A stretch of 64,000 nt of DNA. Source: Flavobacterium franklandianum (GTDB lineage: Bacteria; Bacteroidota; Bacteroidia; Flavobacteriales; Flavobacteriaceae). Under the pieces are notes generated by a model. The model saw nothing but the letters and a program-made list of their open reading frames with translations, did not search any database and had not been told where the DNA came from. The position numbers and the translations under genes are program-made. The stretch is from positions 329,464-393,463 of the forward strand of contig NZ_VJZR01000002.1 in NCBI RefSeq assembly GCF_007097365.1, in the 5' to 3' direction. Of the stretch, positions 35,084 to 45,579 are shown piece by piece (position 1 is the stretch's first letter; the number at the start of each line of letters is the position of its first letter).

Positions 35084-36325
35084 TTATTCGTATCGCAACG
35101 CCTCAATAGGATCTAGTTTAGACGCTTTAATGGCAGGATATGAACCTGAAACGACAGCGACAATAAAACTAATGCCAAAGGCTACAATTATGGCGTCCCA
35201 AGGAATTACAAAATCAAATTCCATTGCTAATGCTATAAGGTTTCCTATTGAAATACCTAATAAAACTCCAACAAGCCCACCTAATTGCCCAATAAGTAAA
35301 GTCTCTATGAAAAACTGGAAGGCAATTGTGCTTTTTTTGGCTCCCAATGCTTTACGAACACCAATTTCTCGTGTGCGTTCGGTAACCGAAACAATCATGA
35401 TATTCATCAAGGCAATAGATGAGCCTAAAATTGTAATTAGTCCAATTACAAAGGCGGCAATTTTTAAATAACCTGTCATATCTTCAATTCTATGAATCAA
35501 ATCGTCACTTCTTGAAATAGCAAAATTATTGTCTTTTACTGGACTTAATTTTCGAACTCTTCGCATTGTAATTATTGCATTATCAACTGCTTGCTCTAAT
35601 AATTGGTTTTTACTTACCATCGCACTCACGGTGTAATTAATATTTGGTGCAGTAAACAAGGAACGAGCCACTTGAATAGGAATTAAAACTCTTAAATCTT
35701 GGCTGTTACCAAAGGTAGAACCTTTCTCTTTTAACACTCCAATCACTTTAAATTTGGCTCCTCGAATTGAAATGATTTTGTCTATTGGGTTTACATTTTT
35801 TAGCAATCCTTTTTCAAAATCGGAACCTACGATGCAGGTATAAGTATTGTTTTGGATGTCGAAACCCGTAAAATTTCTTCCCGAACTGGTTTCTAGACCT
35901 GAGTTGACCATAAAAAATTCATCCACTCCAACAATTTTATTTTCTGGGTCAGTTTTGGTAGATTCGTATTTTATTTCGGCAATAGAAGTTGCTGTAAATG
36001 AAATGGATGTTTCGGTTAGAGGATAGCTGTATTTGTTTTTGAAAGCTACTGCTTCGGGATAGGATATAATAGGATTTATTATTTCTCTTTCGTCGCCACC
36101 CCGTCTTCTTGATGTGTTTTCGTATTGAGTGATGTTGAAAGTATTGGCTCCCATTGAAGCAAAATTGGATGTCAATTTATTTTCTAAAGCAGCAATTACC
36201 GTCAAAATAACAACTAAGGCCATAATTCCAATGGCAATAATCAACACGGTTAGTATGGTGCGCAACAATTGGGTTCTGATGGAACCAAATGCAATTCGGA
36301 CGTTTTCTCTAAATAATTTAAACAT
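35084..36325 (-). CDS. ABC transporter permease, MacB/FtsX type
   Basis: 413 residues. One N-terminal membrane helix (RTILTVLIIAIGIMALVVIL, about 22-42), a periplasmic MacB-PCD domain (about 45-270), then three C-terminal helices of the FtsX domain (from about 285; TERTREIGVRKALGAKK is the cytoplasmic coupling region). The C-terminus ends DPIEALRYE, a family signature. The ATPase partner is not adjacent. Members act in lipoprotein or peptide export; cargo unknown. The stop codon touches the heptamer array. Confidence 0.93.
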   Translation of the reverse strand: MFKLFRENVRIAFGSIRTQLLRTILTVLIIAIGIMALVVILTVIAALENKLTSNFASMGANTFNITQYENTSRRRGGDEREIINPIISYPEAVAFKNKYSYPLTETSISFTATSIAEIKYESTKTDPENKIVGVDEFFMVNSGLETSSGRNFTGFDIQNNTYTCIVGSDFEKGLLKNVNPIDKIISIRGAKFKVIGVLKEKGSTFGNSQDLRVLIPIQVARSLFTAPNINYTVSAMVSKNQLLEQAVDNAIITMRRVRKLSPVKDNNFAISRSDDLIHRIEDMTGYLKIAAFVIGLITILGSSIALMNIMIVSVTERTREIGVRKALGAKKSTIAFQFFIETLLIGQLGGLVGVLLGISIGNLIALAMEFDFVIPWDAIIVAFGISFIVAVVSGSYPAIKASKLDPIEALRYE

Positions 36326-36421
36326 AGTGCTTATTTGACACGAAATTACAATTTTTGTTACAAGTTTGCTTTAGAAGATGTGATATTTATTTTAAAAACA
36401 AGATATTTGCAGAGCGAAAAG

Positions 36422-36505
36422 GAAGTTAGAAGTCAGAAGTTAGAAGTAATATTGCTTCCCGCTTCCATCTCCCTGCTCCCAGCTTCCAACTCCTAAACTT
36501 CTAAC
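36422..36505 (+). repeat. Heptamer array in front of hisS (12 units)
   Basis: GAAGTTA, GAAGTCA, GAAGTTA, GAAGTAA, then TATTGCT, TCCCGCT, TCCATCT, CCCTGCT, CCCAGCT, TCCAACT, CCTAAAC, TTCTAAC. The polarity flips after the fourth unit; the last unit ends 8 bases before the hisS ATG. TTCTAAC is the reverse complement of the left-arm unit read in another phase (GTTAGAA). Confidence 0.85.
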
Positions 36506-36513
36506 TTTAAAAA

Positions 36514-37884
36514 ATGGCTCAGAAACCAAGCATTCCAAAAGGAACAAGAGATTTTTCACCTGCTGAGGTGGCAAAACGTCAATATATAATAGCAACCATA
36601 AAAAGTAATTTCGAGAAATTTGGTTTCCAACCCATAGAAACCCCTTCGTTCGAAAACTCTGAAACCCTGATGGGAAAATACGGAGAAGAAGGTGATCGAT
36701 TGATTTTTAAAATTTTGAATTCTGGGGATTATTTGGCGAAAGCCGATTCAACTTTATTGCAAAATAAAGAAAGTAATAAGTTGACTTCAAGTATTTCCGA
36801 GAAAGCTTTGCGTTATGACCTAACAGTTCCTTTTGCACGTTACGTAGTTCAACACCAGAGCGAAATTGAGTTTCCTTTTAAACGTTATCAAATCCAACCT
36901 GTTTGGCGTGCTGATCGTCCGCAGAAAGGGCGTTTCAGAGAGTTTTTTCAATGTGATGCTGATGTTGTAGGTTCAAAATCGTTGTGGCAAGAAGTAGAAT
37001 TGGTACAATTGTACGATTCGGTTTTTACGCAATTAGGTTTAGAGGGTGTGACGATAAAAATCAATAACCGAAAAATCCTTTCGGGAATTGCTGAGGTTAT
37101 TGGTGCTAAAGACAAATTAATCGATTTTACGGTGGCTTTGGACAAACTCGACAAAATAGGCGAGGACGGTGTAAAAAAGGAAATGATTGAAAAAGGAATT
37201 GCAGAAGCGGCGATAGAAAAAGTACAACCTTTATTCAATTTCACAGGAACCATTTCAGAGAAATTAGAAAAACTTTCTGCTTTACTAGCTGATTCGGAAG
37301 AAGGAATGAAAGGTGTTGAAGAGTTGCGTTTTATTTGTGACAACGTAACAAATCTTAGTTTGAATAAAGCCATTTTAGATTTAGACGTAACCTTAGCTCG
37401 CGGATTGAATTATTACACAGGAGCTATTTTTGAAGTTGCTGCACCAAAAACGGTTTCGATGGGTTCTATTGGTGGTGGCGGAAGATACGATGATTTGACC
37501 GGAATTTTTGGATTGAAGGATATGAGTGGAGTAGGGATTTCTTTTGGTTTAGACCGAATTTATTTGGTTCTCGAGGAATTGAATTTATTTCCAGAAACGG
37601 TGACTTCCACATCAAAAGCTTTGTTCATTAATTATGGTCAAAATGAAGCGTTTTATTCGATGAAAGCCATCACGAAATTACGTAGTTTCGGAATAAAAGT
37701 AGAGCTTTACCCGGATAATGCGAAGGTAGGGAAGCAGTTTCAGCACGCCGATAAACGCGGCATTCCGTTTGCGGTAATCGTTGGTGAATCAGAAATGAAT
37801 GAGGAGAAATTTGCTTTAAAGAATTTAGTTTCTGGCGAACAAGTTTTGCTTGATTTTGAAGGTTTGAAAGCGGCTTTGGTATAA
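36514..37884 (+). CDS. hisS: Histidine--tRNA ligase
   Basis: 456 residues. Class II aminoacyl-tRNA synthetase: motif 2 [20 protein letters not shown], HisA motif [14 protein letters not shown] and motif 3 region [18 protein letters not shown]; the anticodon-binding domain follows from about 365 ([12 protein letters not shown]). N-terminus [16 protein letters not shown] is typical. The start codon directly follows a heptamer array. Confidence 0.97.
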   Translation: MAQKPSIPKGTRDFSPAEVAKRQYIIATIKSNFEKFGFQPIETPSFENSETLMGKYGEEGDRLIFKILNSGDYLAKADSTLLQNKESNKLTSSISEKALRYDLTVPFARYVVQHQSEIEFPFKRYQIQPVWRADRPQKGRFREFFQCDADVVGSKSLWQEVELVQLYDSVFTQLGLEGVTIKINNRKILSGIAEVIGAKDKLIDFTVALDKLDKIGEDGVKKEMIEKGIAEAAIEKVQPLFNFTGTISEKLEKLSALLADSEEGMKGVEELRFICDNVTNLSLNKAILDLDVTLARGLNYYTGAIFEVAAPKTVSMGSIGGGGRYDDLTGIFGLKDMSGVGISFGLDRIYLVLEELNLFPETVTSTSKALFINYGQNEAFYSMKAITKLRSFGIKVELYPDNAKVGKQFQHADKRGIPFAVIVGESEMNEEKFALKNLVSGEQVLLDFEGLKAALV

Positions 37885-37906
37885 AAGGGCTAGTTTTTTA
37901 AATAAA

Positions 37907-37937
37907 AAAATGCCTCGAAAATTTTTCGAGGCATTTT
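37907..37937. terminator. Bidirectional terminator between hisS and the small secreted gene
   Basis: AAAATGCCTCGAAA (37907-37920), ATT loop, TTTCGAGGCATTTT (37924-37937): perfect 14-bp stem shared by the two converging genes. Confidence 0.88.
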
Positions 37938-37952
37938 GATTTATAAAGTAAG

Positions 37953-38156
37953 TTATGCTTTTTTAGCACAACAACTTTTACTAGTCTTTGCACTTTTTGC
38001 TTTTTCTTCTGCAGTACAAGTTGCTTTTTCTTCTGCAGTACATTTTTTTGCATTAGCCTCTTTTTTTACAGGAGCTTTTGCGGCTGGTTTTGTTTCTTGT
38101 GCACTAACACTAATTGTGAAAAGAGCAATTGCTAAAAAGGTAAATAATTTTTTCAT
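37953..38156 (-). CDS. Tiny secreted Lys/Ala/Cys-rich protein
   Basis: 67 residues from ATG 38156 (MKKLFTFLAIALFTISVSAQ, a model signal peptide); a start at 38195 adds 13 unlikely residues and lies too near the promoter. The mature part of about 47 residues is Lys/Ala/Glu-rich with four Cys: KKCTAEEKATCTAEEKAKS, an exact CTAEEKA duplication, and a SCCAKKA end. It has no domain I know. Four cysteines with lysines could bind metal or form disulfides in the periplasm; this is a guess. Confidence 0.75.
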   Translation of the reverse strand: MKKLFTFLAIALFTISVSAQETKPAAKAPVKKEANAKKCTAEEKATCTAEEKAKSAKTSKSCCAKKA

Positions 38157-38205
38157 TTTTATTGGTTTATTGTTATAAGATCGAAATGACATCAAAAATC
38201 GATAA

Positions 38206-38233
38206 CAAATATATTAAGAAAAGGGCATACAAA
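38206..38233 (-). promoter_or_regulatory. Promoter of the tiny secreted gene
   Basis: On the minus strand TTTG (38233-38230) and TATATTTG (38213-38206) are separated by 16 bases, slightly short of the usual 17-23. Leader about 44 bases to the ATG at 38156. Confidence 0.45.
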
Positions 38234-38305
38234 AGCACTAAACAAGTTAATGTTTCCTTAATAAATCTAGCTTTTAATCTTGCAGGTTTTTCCAAAATAA
38301 TAGTT

Positions 38306-41300
38306 TTATTTAACGATTAATTTTTTACTTAATTCACCCGTTGAGGTTTTTAGTTTTACTATATAAACTCCTCTGCTAATCGTATTAATTGGAATTTGAA
38401 TATTTTGTTGGTCTTGATTTTCAATTTTCCAATTGGCGATTGATTGCCCGTTTATATTGAATAATGTAACTTTTAAAACTGAGACATCCGCAATAGAATT
38501 TTTAATTACGATTGTGTTGCTGTCTTGTATATGAGCAATCTTTATTTCGTTAGTATTACTTTTATTTTCCTCAACACTCAAAGTTTTATCTGTATTTGAT
38601 GATTTGTCTTTAAAACGTAGTGAAAAACGGGTGTCATATACTCCAGCAAGCAAAGTGATTTCAAAAGCATTTTTTTGAATCTCGTTGTATGTTTTAGTTT
38701 CATCATCATAAATGTAAACCTTTTGTTGCCCATCAAAGTTTTCGAGTGCATCGATAGTGAATGTAACTTTTCCTTCCACATCTGTTTTCACACCAAGAGG
38801 GTAGGAGGAGTCTTCTTTGAAATAACCTTCTCCTTGAATTACCAATTGTTTATCGCCATTGAGGAAATACATATCGTTTGAAAATTCGTCTAAGCTTATT
38901 CCATCATAACCATAATCCATTCCGCTAGTAGCTTTTTCGTTCATAAAACCTAATAATACTTGACGGTGGTAATTATTGTTTGAATTGAAACCTAATCGCA
39001 CTTTTTTATAAATGTCTTTTTGAATAGTATCATTTGAATTGTTGTTCCAATGATCAATTTCGGTTGTTTTGGATGTTTTAGGACGAGTTTTGTAAATGCT
39101 GTTTGAGTTGACAACATCGTCTTCTTTGAAGAAAGCTCTTTGGTTATTGTTGAAGATTATTGTGCCTCCAGAACCAAGTTTGCCATTTACAAAAAATCCT
39201 TGTCCCACAGGAATATATCGTTTTGGAATCCCTTTTATGCTGGTTCCAGATTGGCTAATAAATTCTACTGCGGCTGATACTGGAGCCACACCACCTACTA
39301 GGTTTTTCACACCGTAGCCTCCTTGATATTCTTTTAATACGTGAGTAGTATTGGTTGAATAGTGTTCCCAGAAATACAAAGTTCCGTCGGTTGCGTCTAA
39401 TGAACCTACATTGTCGTTTATGAAAGCGTCAGCATCTAAAGCAGATGGATATGGATTACCGGTTAATAATAATTGGTCAGGTAATACACTATTCGAGTTA
39501 ATTAAACCGTTGTTAGGTTTCCCTACAAAAGTGTAGTTTGTTCCCACAGTTCCGCTTCCTTTCATTGTGAAGCCTAGTCCAACTCTAATGGGAGTTGTTT
39601 CTAATATTTTGTTCCAATTGGCATACGCATTGGCTTTATTGTCAAAAGTGTATAGCCAATAGCGAGCGATACTCATAGCTGTTGATGTGTTACCTGCAAT
39701 ACCATCATAGCCACCAATCCAGCTGATATTTCTTGGAGTAGCATTGAAGCCATCCTTCATCATTCCAGCAACAGTATAAGGGGTGTTGTTCGCAGTATTG
39801 TTAATAGGACTCACTGGCGAAATCCAATAGTTGTAATTGTATTTATTGGCTTGGCCTTGTTGGTCTCTTTCAATCGAACCACTACTGGTTACATCTAAAT
39901 CGCAATCGAGTGTTTGAACCAATTGGGACATTCCAACTAGATCTATTTTGCCATCTAATTTTAAGTAATTGGTAACCTCGATTTTAGTATCATTAGAAGC
40001 TGTTATTGTATTGCTATTAACCATTAAACCTAAAACTGTTTTATTACCAGTTGAGGATACATTGTGTGATGTTTTTACGATATTCCAATCGATTGTCCCT
40101 TCAATAAGCGATACACTATTGGGTAAATCTTGTACCGTATGGTTCAACCATGTTGCTGCAGTTTGCCATGCTCCATTTGAATTTGATTCATAAGGAAGCG
40201 GTGCTGTTTGACTGTCAACGGTGGTTAAATTTTTCAGTGCTGCAGTATAATTGTTATTAGAAATATCTTTAGCATTGGTAAAAGTGTAGGTTGACATTGG
40301 GTAATAGGCACTTAAATTAGCCCACGGAATAATTTTAATATCATTTAACGTTATTGTATTTGGTATAATATTTCCACCAGTTAATGTGGCGTCTCTACTA
40401 ATTTCTTGATTCATTACATAACGCAGTTGTTTTTCTGTAAGGGCAACTTTCCAAACGCGAACTTCGTCAATTCCTCCGTTGAAGAATGAAGTTGGAGTTA
40501 CACTGTCGGCGGCGGCAATAAGGAAAGATTTTGTGTTTGCTGGAACAGTGCTCATCGCTTTAGTAACATCAAGAACACCGTCAATATACAATTTAGCTTG
40601 GGTTCCATTAAAGGTTACTGCAACATTATGCCATATTCCTGAAGGAATTACAACTGATGAGGTAATAGTTTGTTTGGTTCCATTCATCCAACTCATCTCT
40701 GTTTTTCCAGCACTATTGATGCTTAAGTCATATCCTGTAGTAAAAGCATTGTCTCTTTTGGAAAGGATAGTTTGGTTAGTGCTGTTTCTTTTTATCCAAG
40801 CTGAAACAGTAAATGAATTGTTAAGGTCTAATACTTTGCCCGAATCTAGATAATCATTTATACCATCAAAAGAAATGGACCGTACAAAAGTTTTTTCTGG
40901 TGCAAAACCAAAAGTGATGTATTTGATACCATCAAAATCATAATCAGTTTCTAAATTAGCTCCGTTTGCTCTCATAATTCTATATTCCGCTGTTGGGTCA
41001 AAATTAGGCGTGCTTGAAATAAACATTAAATAATCTCCAGGAGGAGTTAGCGTCGCTGAAAGCATAGATGTAGGAATGGATACTTTTGCTGTTGGCACGT
41101 TTCCGCCAGTTTCTACCACTTTCCAAGTTCTGCCCACAGAAATAAAAGTGACTTCACTTATTAATGCCGGAGTTATTCCAGCACTCATATTGACTTTTAC
41201 TTCGGGTTGTGCTGCTAATGTACCTTGATTATTTCCCCAAACGAGGAATTTTTTGTCGGTGTCAAAGGTGTTGGTATTTAATTTATTTGTAGCGGCTATA

Positions 41301-44300
41301 TCTGATAATCCAATAGTAATGTCATCTAGGGTGTTCACAGTTTTGGATTGTTTTTGATTCAATTGCGAATCATCGTCTCTACCAATACCAGTAATATCAT
41401 AATTATAACCCGTATTTATAGTCGTATTCCAAATGATGTTTGCCGCTGAATCTATATAGTTTACATCATTAAGTCTTGTTGATAAACTAACACCAGAGTT
41501 ATTGGTGCTAGCTATATCGTGCAGAGTTATTCCGTATTTAAGACCTAAATAGCTTTGTATCTTTTGTTGGTTTAAAGCACTGTTTGGAGCAGTATAAGCA
41601 ACAATTTCCGAAAGCCTACCGTTTAAAGCTGAGTAAGCTCTGCCGCTAATTCCGCTTCGACCTGTTCCTAAATAGAAAGGCAGATTGTTGTATTCATAAA
41701 AGTTCAATTCGTTACCAGTTCCTGTATCCCCAGTTCTACCTGTTGTGTTGTCAACTTTTATTCCATTTTTATATATTTCTGTTTGAGTACCGCTTGCATT
41801 GGTTTTTACATTTATAATGAGGGGTTCATTATATGTAACTGTAGTTGATGTAAATGCTCTACCATAGGAGTCAACTCCTGGCGCAGGTGCACCAGATCCT
41901 GGAGCATATGCTCCTACATTGTGTGCAATAACTTCGGCAGGCGAGTATCGTGCTGTAGTGTTTCCTAATCCTAATCCAGTAGGGTCTTCATGAAACGTTC
42001 TTTCGTCACTTTTTGCTCCCAAAGGAATTTGCCTTCCAGTAGTTCCAGTTGTATTTTGTACAACATCATCGCTATAAACCACTACAAAATAGTCTTGCGA
42101 GTACAAACCGCCTTTTCCATTCATATAATCTTTATTGCTTGCATTAAAATCAATAACTGGATTAAAATTTATATTTCTTAGAGCGTTATCGCGAAAGGTT
42201 GGTGCATCAGTTACTAATGCTTTTACATTTTCTTTATTTACTAGATCGGCTCTAGTGGTATCATAAGCTTGATCTTCCCAAGTTGTTAGAGAAGTTCCAT
42301 CTGGAACTGATATACCTGCATTTCCTTTAAACCAAAGACTTAAATTTTGATTAATTTTTGCAGGAGCGATTGGAGATAGGGCTAATGCTGTCATAGCATC
42401 TCCTTCTAAGGAAACATTATCAAAAGCAACACCATTGTCGGTATTATTGCTTTCGGACTTAAATTGCACCCTAAATCTGACGTTAGATTGATTTTTGAAA
42501 GTGACATCATCTAATGTCGTGGTAGCCCTAATAAAGCGATTTGGACCAATGCCTACTGGGGTAAAAGCTAGTGTTGCAGTAGCACTATTATTACTCCACC
42601 CATTACTTCCTAATGCGTTTACCGAAGTAGAGTTGTACCAATTGATCCCGCTTCCGCTGGCTCCTAATTGCATAAATGCACCTCCATTGATAGAATATAA
42701 AATTCGCATACCGTCTCTGTCTGTTTCAGTATCGTAGCGTATGTCAATATTGAATAATAAATTTTGATACCCTGTAAAGTTATAAACCGGACTATCAATT
42801 TCTATAACTGAATTATTGCCGTAATCATCGTAATTATCAAGTCTCCAAAAAGAATTTTCGCCTATCTCTGCTACTGTTGCCGGAAATGAAGATGTCCACA
42901 GCCAAGAACCATTTGTAGTAGTACTGTTTGTCCAAGAACCATTTGTTTCATCAAAATCCTCATAAAAAAGTGTATATTTTCTCGAAGCTGTTGCTTCGAC
43001 ATAAGTTACAGTTATGTCTGCAAAGCTGGAGCCACAAGTGCTCGTTATAGTCCATCTAAAAACATAATTTCCTACCGTAGTTACTGTCGCTGTAGAAGTT
43101 CCACTTGTGCTATTGCTAAAAGTTACGGTTCCTGAAGGTCCAGAAATTTTAGTCCAAGCGCCTGAACCTGTGCTAGGGGTATTACCTCCTAATGAAGTTG
43201 AAATAAGTGATCCAGTTATAGTCATTGCACTTCCTACTGTTGCAAACGATCCTGAACTTACTACTTGAGTTTTAGAAGTATTTGTTGTGCCACACGAGCC
43301 TCCCGAAGTAGTAAGAGTTAAAGTAGCTGTTCCTGTGTATATTGCAGGCGGAGTCCAAGTTGTTGTATTTGGGGTAGTTCCAAGATTATTATTAAATGTT
43401 CCTCCAACACCACCATCAGTCCATATTGCACTTGTTGCTGAGCCGCCATATGAGCCTCCTAAGGCCACTGAAGTTGCTCCTTGGCAAATAGTTGTTAAAG
43501 CTGCTCCGGCACTGGCTGTTGGTCCGCTAACTAGTTGTGTTTTTGATGTTGCTGCTGTACAAGGACCTCCAGTTGCTGTTAAAATTAGAGTTGCTGTTCC
43601 AGAAAAAGCTGCAGGAGGAGTCCAAGTAGTAGTATTTGGAGTAGTTCCCCCATTGTTGGTAAATGTTCCTCCAGAAGTTGTTGACCATATTGCACTTGTA
43701 GCACTGCCTCCGTAAGAACCGCCTAAAGCAACTGTTGTTCCTCCTATACAAATCGTGGTTAGAGCATTGCCGGCTCCAACTGTTGGTCTTGCATTTACAA
43801 CTTGATTTTTAGAGGAAATAGCGGTTCCACAAGACCCGCCAGCCGATGTTAAAACTAACGAAGCTGTTCCTGTATAACCTCCTGGAGGAATCCAAGTAGT
43901 TGTACTTGGTGTAGTTCCTGTGTTGTTTGTAAATGAGCCTCCTGAAGTTGTTGACCAAATTGCACTTGTTGGTGAACCAGTATAAGACCCACCTAAGGCT
44001 ACAGTTGTTTCTCCTTGACAAATTGCTGTAAGAGCACTTCCTACACTAACTGCAGGAGTGCCATTTACGACTTGAGTTTTAGAAGCTGTTGCCGCTGTAC
44101 AAGAACCTCCAGATGTTGTTAAGATTAAAGTTGCTGTTCCTGAGAAACCCGCTGGTGGAGTCCAAGTAGTTGTATTTGGGGTAGTTCCTCCATTATTTGT
44201 AAAAGTTCCTCCAGAAGTTGTTGACCAGATTGCGCTTGTAGCTGCACCTGCGTAAGTCCCGCCTAAAGCTGCTGTAGTTCCACCTTGACATATAGCTGTA

Positions 44301-45322
44301 AGAGCACCTCCTGCATTGGCAGTTGGTAAAGGATTTACTGTAAAGGAAGTTCCACTTGTTGCAGTTCCTCCTGGGGTAGTTACCGAAACAGTTCCAGTTG
44401 TTCCTGATCCAACAACAGCAACTATAACCGTTCCTGAATTTGAGGTGATTGAACTCACGGCTGTACCTCCTATCGTTACGCTGGCTGCCGTAGCTCCTGT
44501 TAGATTTGTACCATTAATTGCGATTGAGTTTCCTACACAACCGCTAGTTGTACCTAAGCTTGTTATGGTTGGTGGACTTGAAACTAGAGGAGTGTATGTT
44601 AATGATACATCATCTATGGCTCCGTATCCTTTTGGGTTGGCAGCATCGCATCTGAAAGTAAAAATTAAATTTGTTGTTGTACCTGCCAAGCTATTCGGTA
44701 ATGTCGTATTTTGAGAAGTAAATGTTGTAACATTTGAATTTGGATAAGGCCCAAATTGCAAAGTTCCTGTCGGTAAATTTCCATCTGTTGGAGTGTTATT
44801 GTCGGTATAGACACTAACATAATCATAATAAGTACTGGATGAATAATCAGCAACTGCTTGTTTGTATGTAAATGATAAACTTATGTTTGTTGCACCTGCA
44901 GGTATAGTAATACTTTTATAAATATGAACAGTTCTGGCATTAGAGGTTGTACCAACATTTGTTGCACTATTCCCAATTAGTGCGCACCGATTACCTGTAA
45001 AACCAGATTGACCGGTTCCGACATACCAAACTCTGGAAGTATTTGATCCGTTAACGTCTATCCATCCATTTGAAGCAAATGTTGTACCTGTTTCAAAACC
45101 TCCATCTCCAGTTGGGGAAATCAAAACGGTTTGTGCGTTTGTGTTTGTAATAAATAGAAAACTAATTATTACTAATAAATAAAACATTGAATAATATGTA
45201 CTAATCTTTTGTTTTGATTTTTTATAGTTTTCATATTTATTTTTTTGAGCCACACACAAAAGGCTTATCAATAAAAAAACTAGGGTAAGACATGCTTTTG
45301 CTATTAGAGTATTTTTTTTCAT
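38306..45322 (-). CDS. Giant T9SS-secreted adhesin-like protein with Ig-like repeats and LamG domain
   Basis: 2338 residues. Two signal-peptide-like segments in series (MKKNTLIAKACLTLVFLLIS at 1 and MFYLLVIISFLFITNTNAQ at 46; a start at 45187 is possible). Then a jelly-roll-like region, an IPT/TIG domain (about 255-330), four tandem about 88-residue Ig-like repeats (about 333-690), a MAM/lectin-like part, a LamG-type domain (about 1515-1665; FTVSAWIKRN, KLYIDGV, IDEVRVWKVAL), a YNYWISPVSP / GNPYPSALDA module, and a type A sorting domain ending KLIVK. Exported by T9SS; a surface adhesin role is inferred from architecture. Confidence 0.88.
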   Translation of the reverse strand: MKKNTLIAKACLTLVFLLISLLCVAQKNKYENYKKSKQKISTYYSMFYLLVIISFLFITNTNAQTVLISPTGDGGFETGTTFASNGWIDVNGSNTSRVWYVGTGQSGFTGNRCALIGNSATNVGTTSNARTVHIYKSITIPAGATNISLSFTYKQAVADYSSSTYYDYVSVYTDNNTPTDGNLPTGTLQFGPYPNSNVTTFTSQNTTLPNSLAGTTTNLIFTFRCDAANPKGYGAIDDVSLTYTPLVSSPPTITSLGTTSGCVGNSIAINGTNLTGATAASVTIGGTAVSSITSNSGTVIVAVVGSGTTGTVSVTTPGGTATSGTSFTVNPLPTANAGGALTAICQGGTTAALGGTYAGAATSAIWSTTSGGTFTNNGGTTPNTTTWTPPAGFSGTATLILTTSGGSCTAATASKTQVVNGTPAVSVGSALTAICQGETTVALGGSYTGSPTSAIWSTTSGGSFTNNTGTTPSTTTWIPPGGYTGTASLVLTSAGGSCGTAISSKNQVVNARPTVGAGNALTTICIGGTTVALGGSYGGSATSAIWSTTSGGTFTNNGGTTPNTTTWTPPAAFSGTATLILTATGGPCTAATSKTQLVSGPTASAGAALTTICQGATSVALGGSYGGSATSAIWTDGGVGGTFNNNLGTTPNTTTWTPPAIYTGTATLTLTTSGGSCGTTNTSKTQVVSSGSFATVGSAMTITGSLISTSLGGNTPSTGSGAWTKISGPSGTVTFSNSTSGTSTATVTTVGNYVFRWTITSTCGSSFADITVTYVEATASRKYTLFYEDFDETNGSWTNSTTTNGSWLWTSSFPATVAEIGENSFWRLDNYDDYGNNSVIEIDSPVYNFTGYQNLLFNIDIRYDTETDRDGMRILYSINGGAFMQLGASGSGINWYNSTSVNALGSNGWSNNSATATLAFTPVGIGPNRFIRATTTLDDVTFKNQSNVRFRVQFKSESNNTDNGVAFDNVSLEGDAMTALALSPIAPAKINQNLSLWFKGNAGISVPDGTSLTTWEDQAYDTTRADLVNKENVKALVTDAPTFRDNALRNINFNPVIDFNASNKDYMNGKGGLYSQDYFVVVYSDDVVQNTTGTTGRQIPLGAKSDERTFHEDPTGLGLGNTTARYSPAEVIAHNVGAYAPGSGAPAPGVDSYGRAFTSTTVTYNEPLIINVKTNASGTQTEIYKNGIKVDNTTGRTGDTGTGNELNFYEYNNLPFYLGTGRSGISGRAYSALNGRLSEIVAYTAPNSALNQQKIQSYLGLKYGITLHDIASTNNSGVSLSTRLNDVNYIDSAANIIWNTTINTGYNYDITGIGRDDDSQLNQKQSKTVNTLDDITIGLSDIAATNKLNTNTFDTDKKFLVWGNNQGTLAAQPEVKVNMSAGITPALISEVTFISVGRTWKVVETGGNVPTAKVSIPTSMLSATLTPPGDYLMFISSTPNFDPTAEYRIMRANGANLETDYDFDGIKYITFGFAPEKTFVRSISFDGINDYLDSGKVLDLNNSFTVSAWIKRNSTNQTILSKRDNAFTTGYDLSINSAGKTEMSWMNGTKQTITSSVVIPSGIWHNVAVTFNGTQAKLYIDGVLDVTKAMSTVPANTKSFLIAAADSVTPTSFFNGGIDEVRVWKVALTEKQLRYVMNQEISRDATLTGGNIIPNTITLNDIKIIPWANLSAYYPMSTYTFTNAKDISNNNYTAALKNLTTVDSQTAPLPYESNSNGAWQTAATWLNHTVQDLPNSVSLIEGTIDWNIVKTSHNVSSTGNKTVLGLMVNSNTITASNDTKIEVTNYLKLDGKIDLVGMSQLVQTLDCDLDVTSSGSIERDQQGQANKYNYNYWISPVSPINNTANNTPYTVAGMMKDGFNATPRNISWIGGYDGIAGNTSTAMSIARYWLYTFDNKANAYANWNKILETTPIRVGLGFTMKGSGTVGTNYTFVGKPNNGLINSNSVLPDQLLLTGNPYPSALDADAFINDNVGSLDATDGTLYFWEHYSTNTTHVLKEYQGGYGVKNLVGGVAPVSAAVEFISQSGTSIKGIPKRYIPVGQGFFVNGKLGSGGTIIFNNNQRAFFKEDDVVNSNSIYKTRPKTSKTTEIDHWNNNSNDTIQKDIYKKVRLGFNSNNNYHRQVLLGFMNEKATSGMDYGYDGISLDEFSNDMYFLNGDKQLVIQGEGYFKEDSSYPLGVKTDVEGKVTFTIDALENFDGQQKVYIYDDETKTYNEIQKNAFEITLLAGVYDTRFSLRFKDKSSNTDKTLSVEENKSNTNEIKIAHIQDSNTIVIKNSIADVSVLKVTLFNINGQSIANWKIENQDQQNIQIPINTISRGVYIVKLKTSTGELSKKLIVK
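43262..44325 (-). repeat. Four tandem about 265-bp repeats encoding Ig-like domains
   Basis: Approximate units: 44060-44325, 43790-44059, 43527-43789, 43262-43526. Each encodes TxxxGxALTxICxGxTxxALGG, AIWSTTSGGxFxNN, GTTPNTTTWTPP and GTATLxLTxxGGxC. High similarity at base level suggests recent expansion and possible copy-number variation. Confidence 0.85.
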
Positions 45323-45429
45323 ATTTTTAGTGCTAAAAGGATGAATAGGTGCTTTTATGTTTGTTTATTTTTTTTCAACTTAGAGTTTAGTAATAGAATA
45401 GAATTCAATTACTAGATTCTTTTGGTTGT

Positions 45430-45437
45430 CAAACATA
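45430..45437 (-). promoter_or_regulatory. Possible -7 element of the 38306-45322 gene
   Basis: Minus-strand TATGTTTG fits TAnnTTTG about 108 bases before the first ATG; no TTTG at -33. Confidence 0.3.
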
Positions 45438-45579
45438 AAAAATATATTTTACTTTTTAACGTTAAAATGCATTATAAATCGATAAAATACACAAATAATA
45501 AATATTTGTAAGTATAATATGTATGTTTATCAATAAAAAATAATATTAGTATTTAATAAATTTTTTTAATACAGAATAC

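Noticed and set aside
43287..43715. Long plus-strand frame, Val/Pro-rich, opposite the Ig-like repeats
   Set aside because: Exact antisense shadow of the repeat-coding strand; composition mirrors the Gly/Thr-rich sense protein.
43262..44325. CRISPR-like array suggested by regular repeats
   Set aside because: Units are about 265 bases, translate into Ig-like domains in frame, and have no spacer-repeat pattern.
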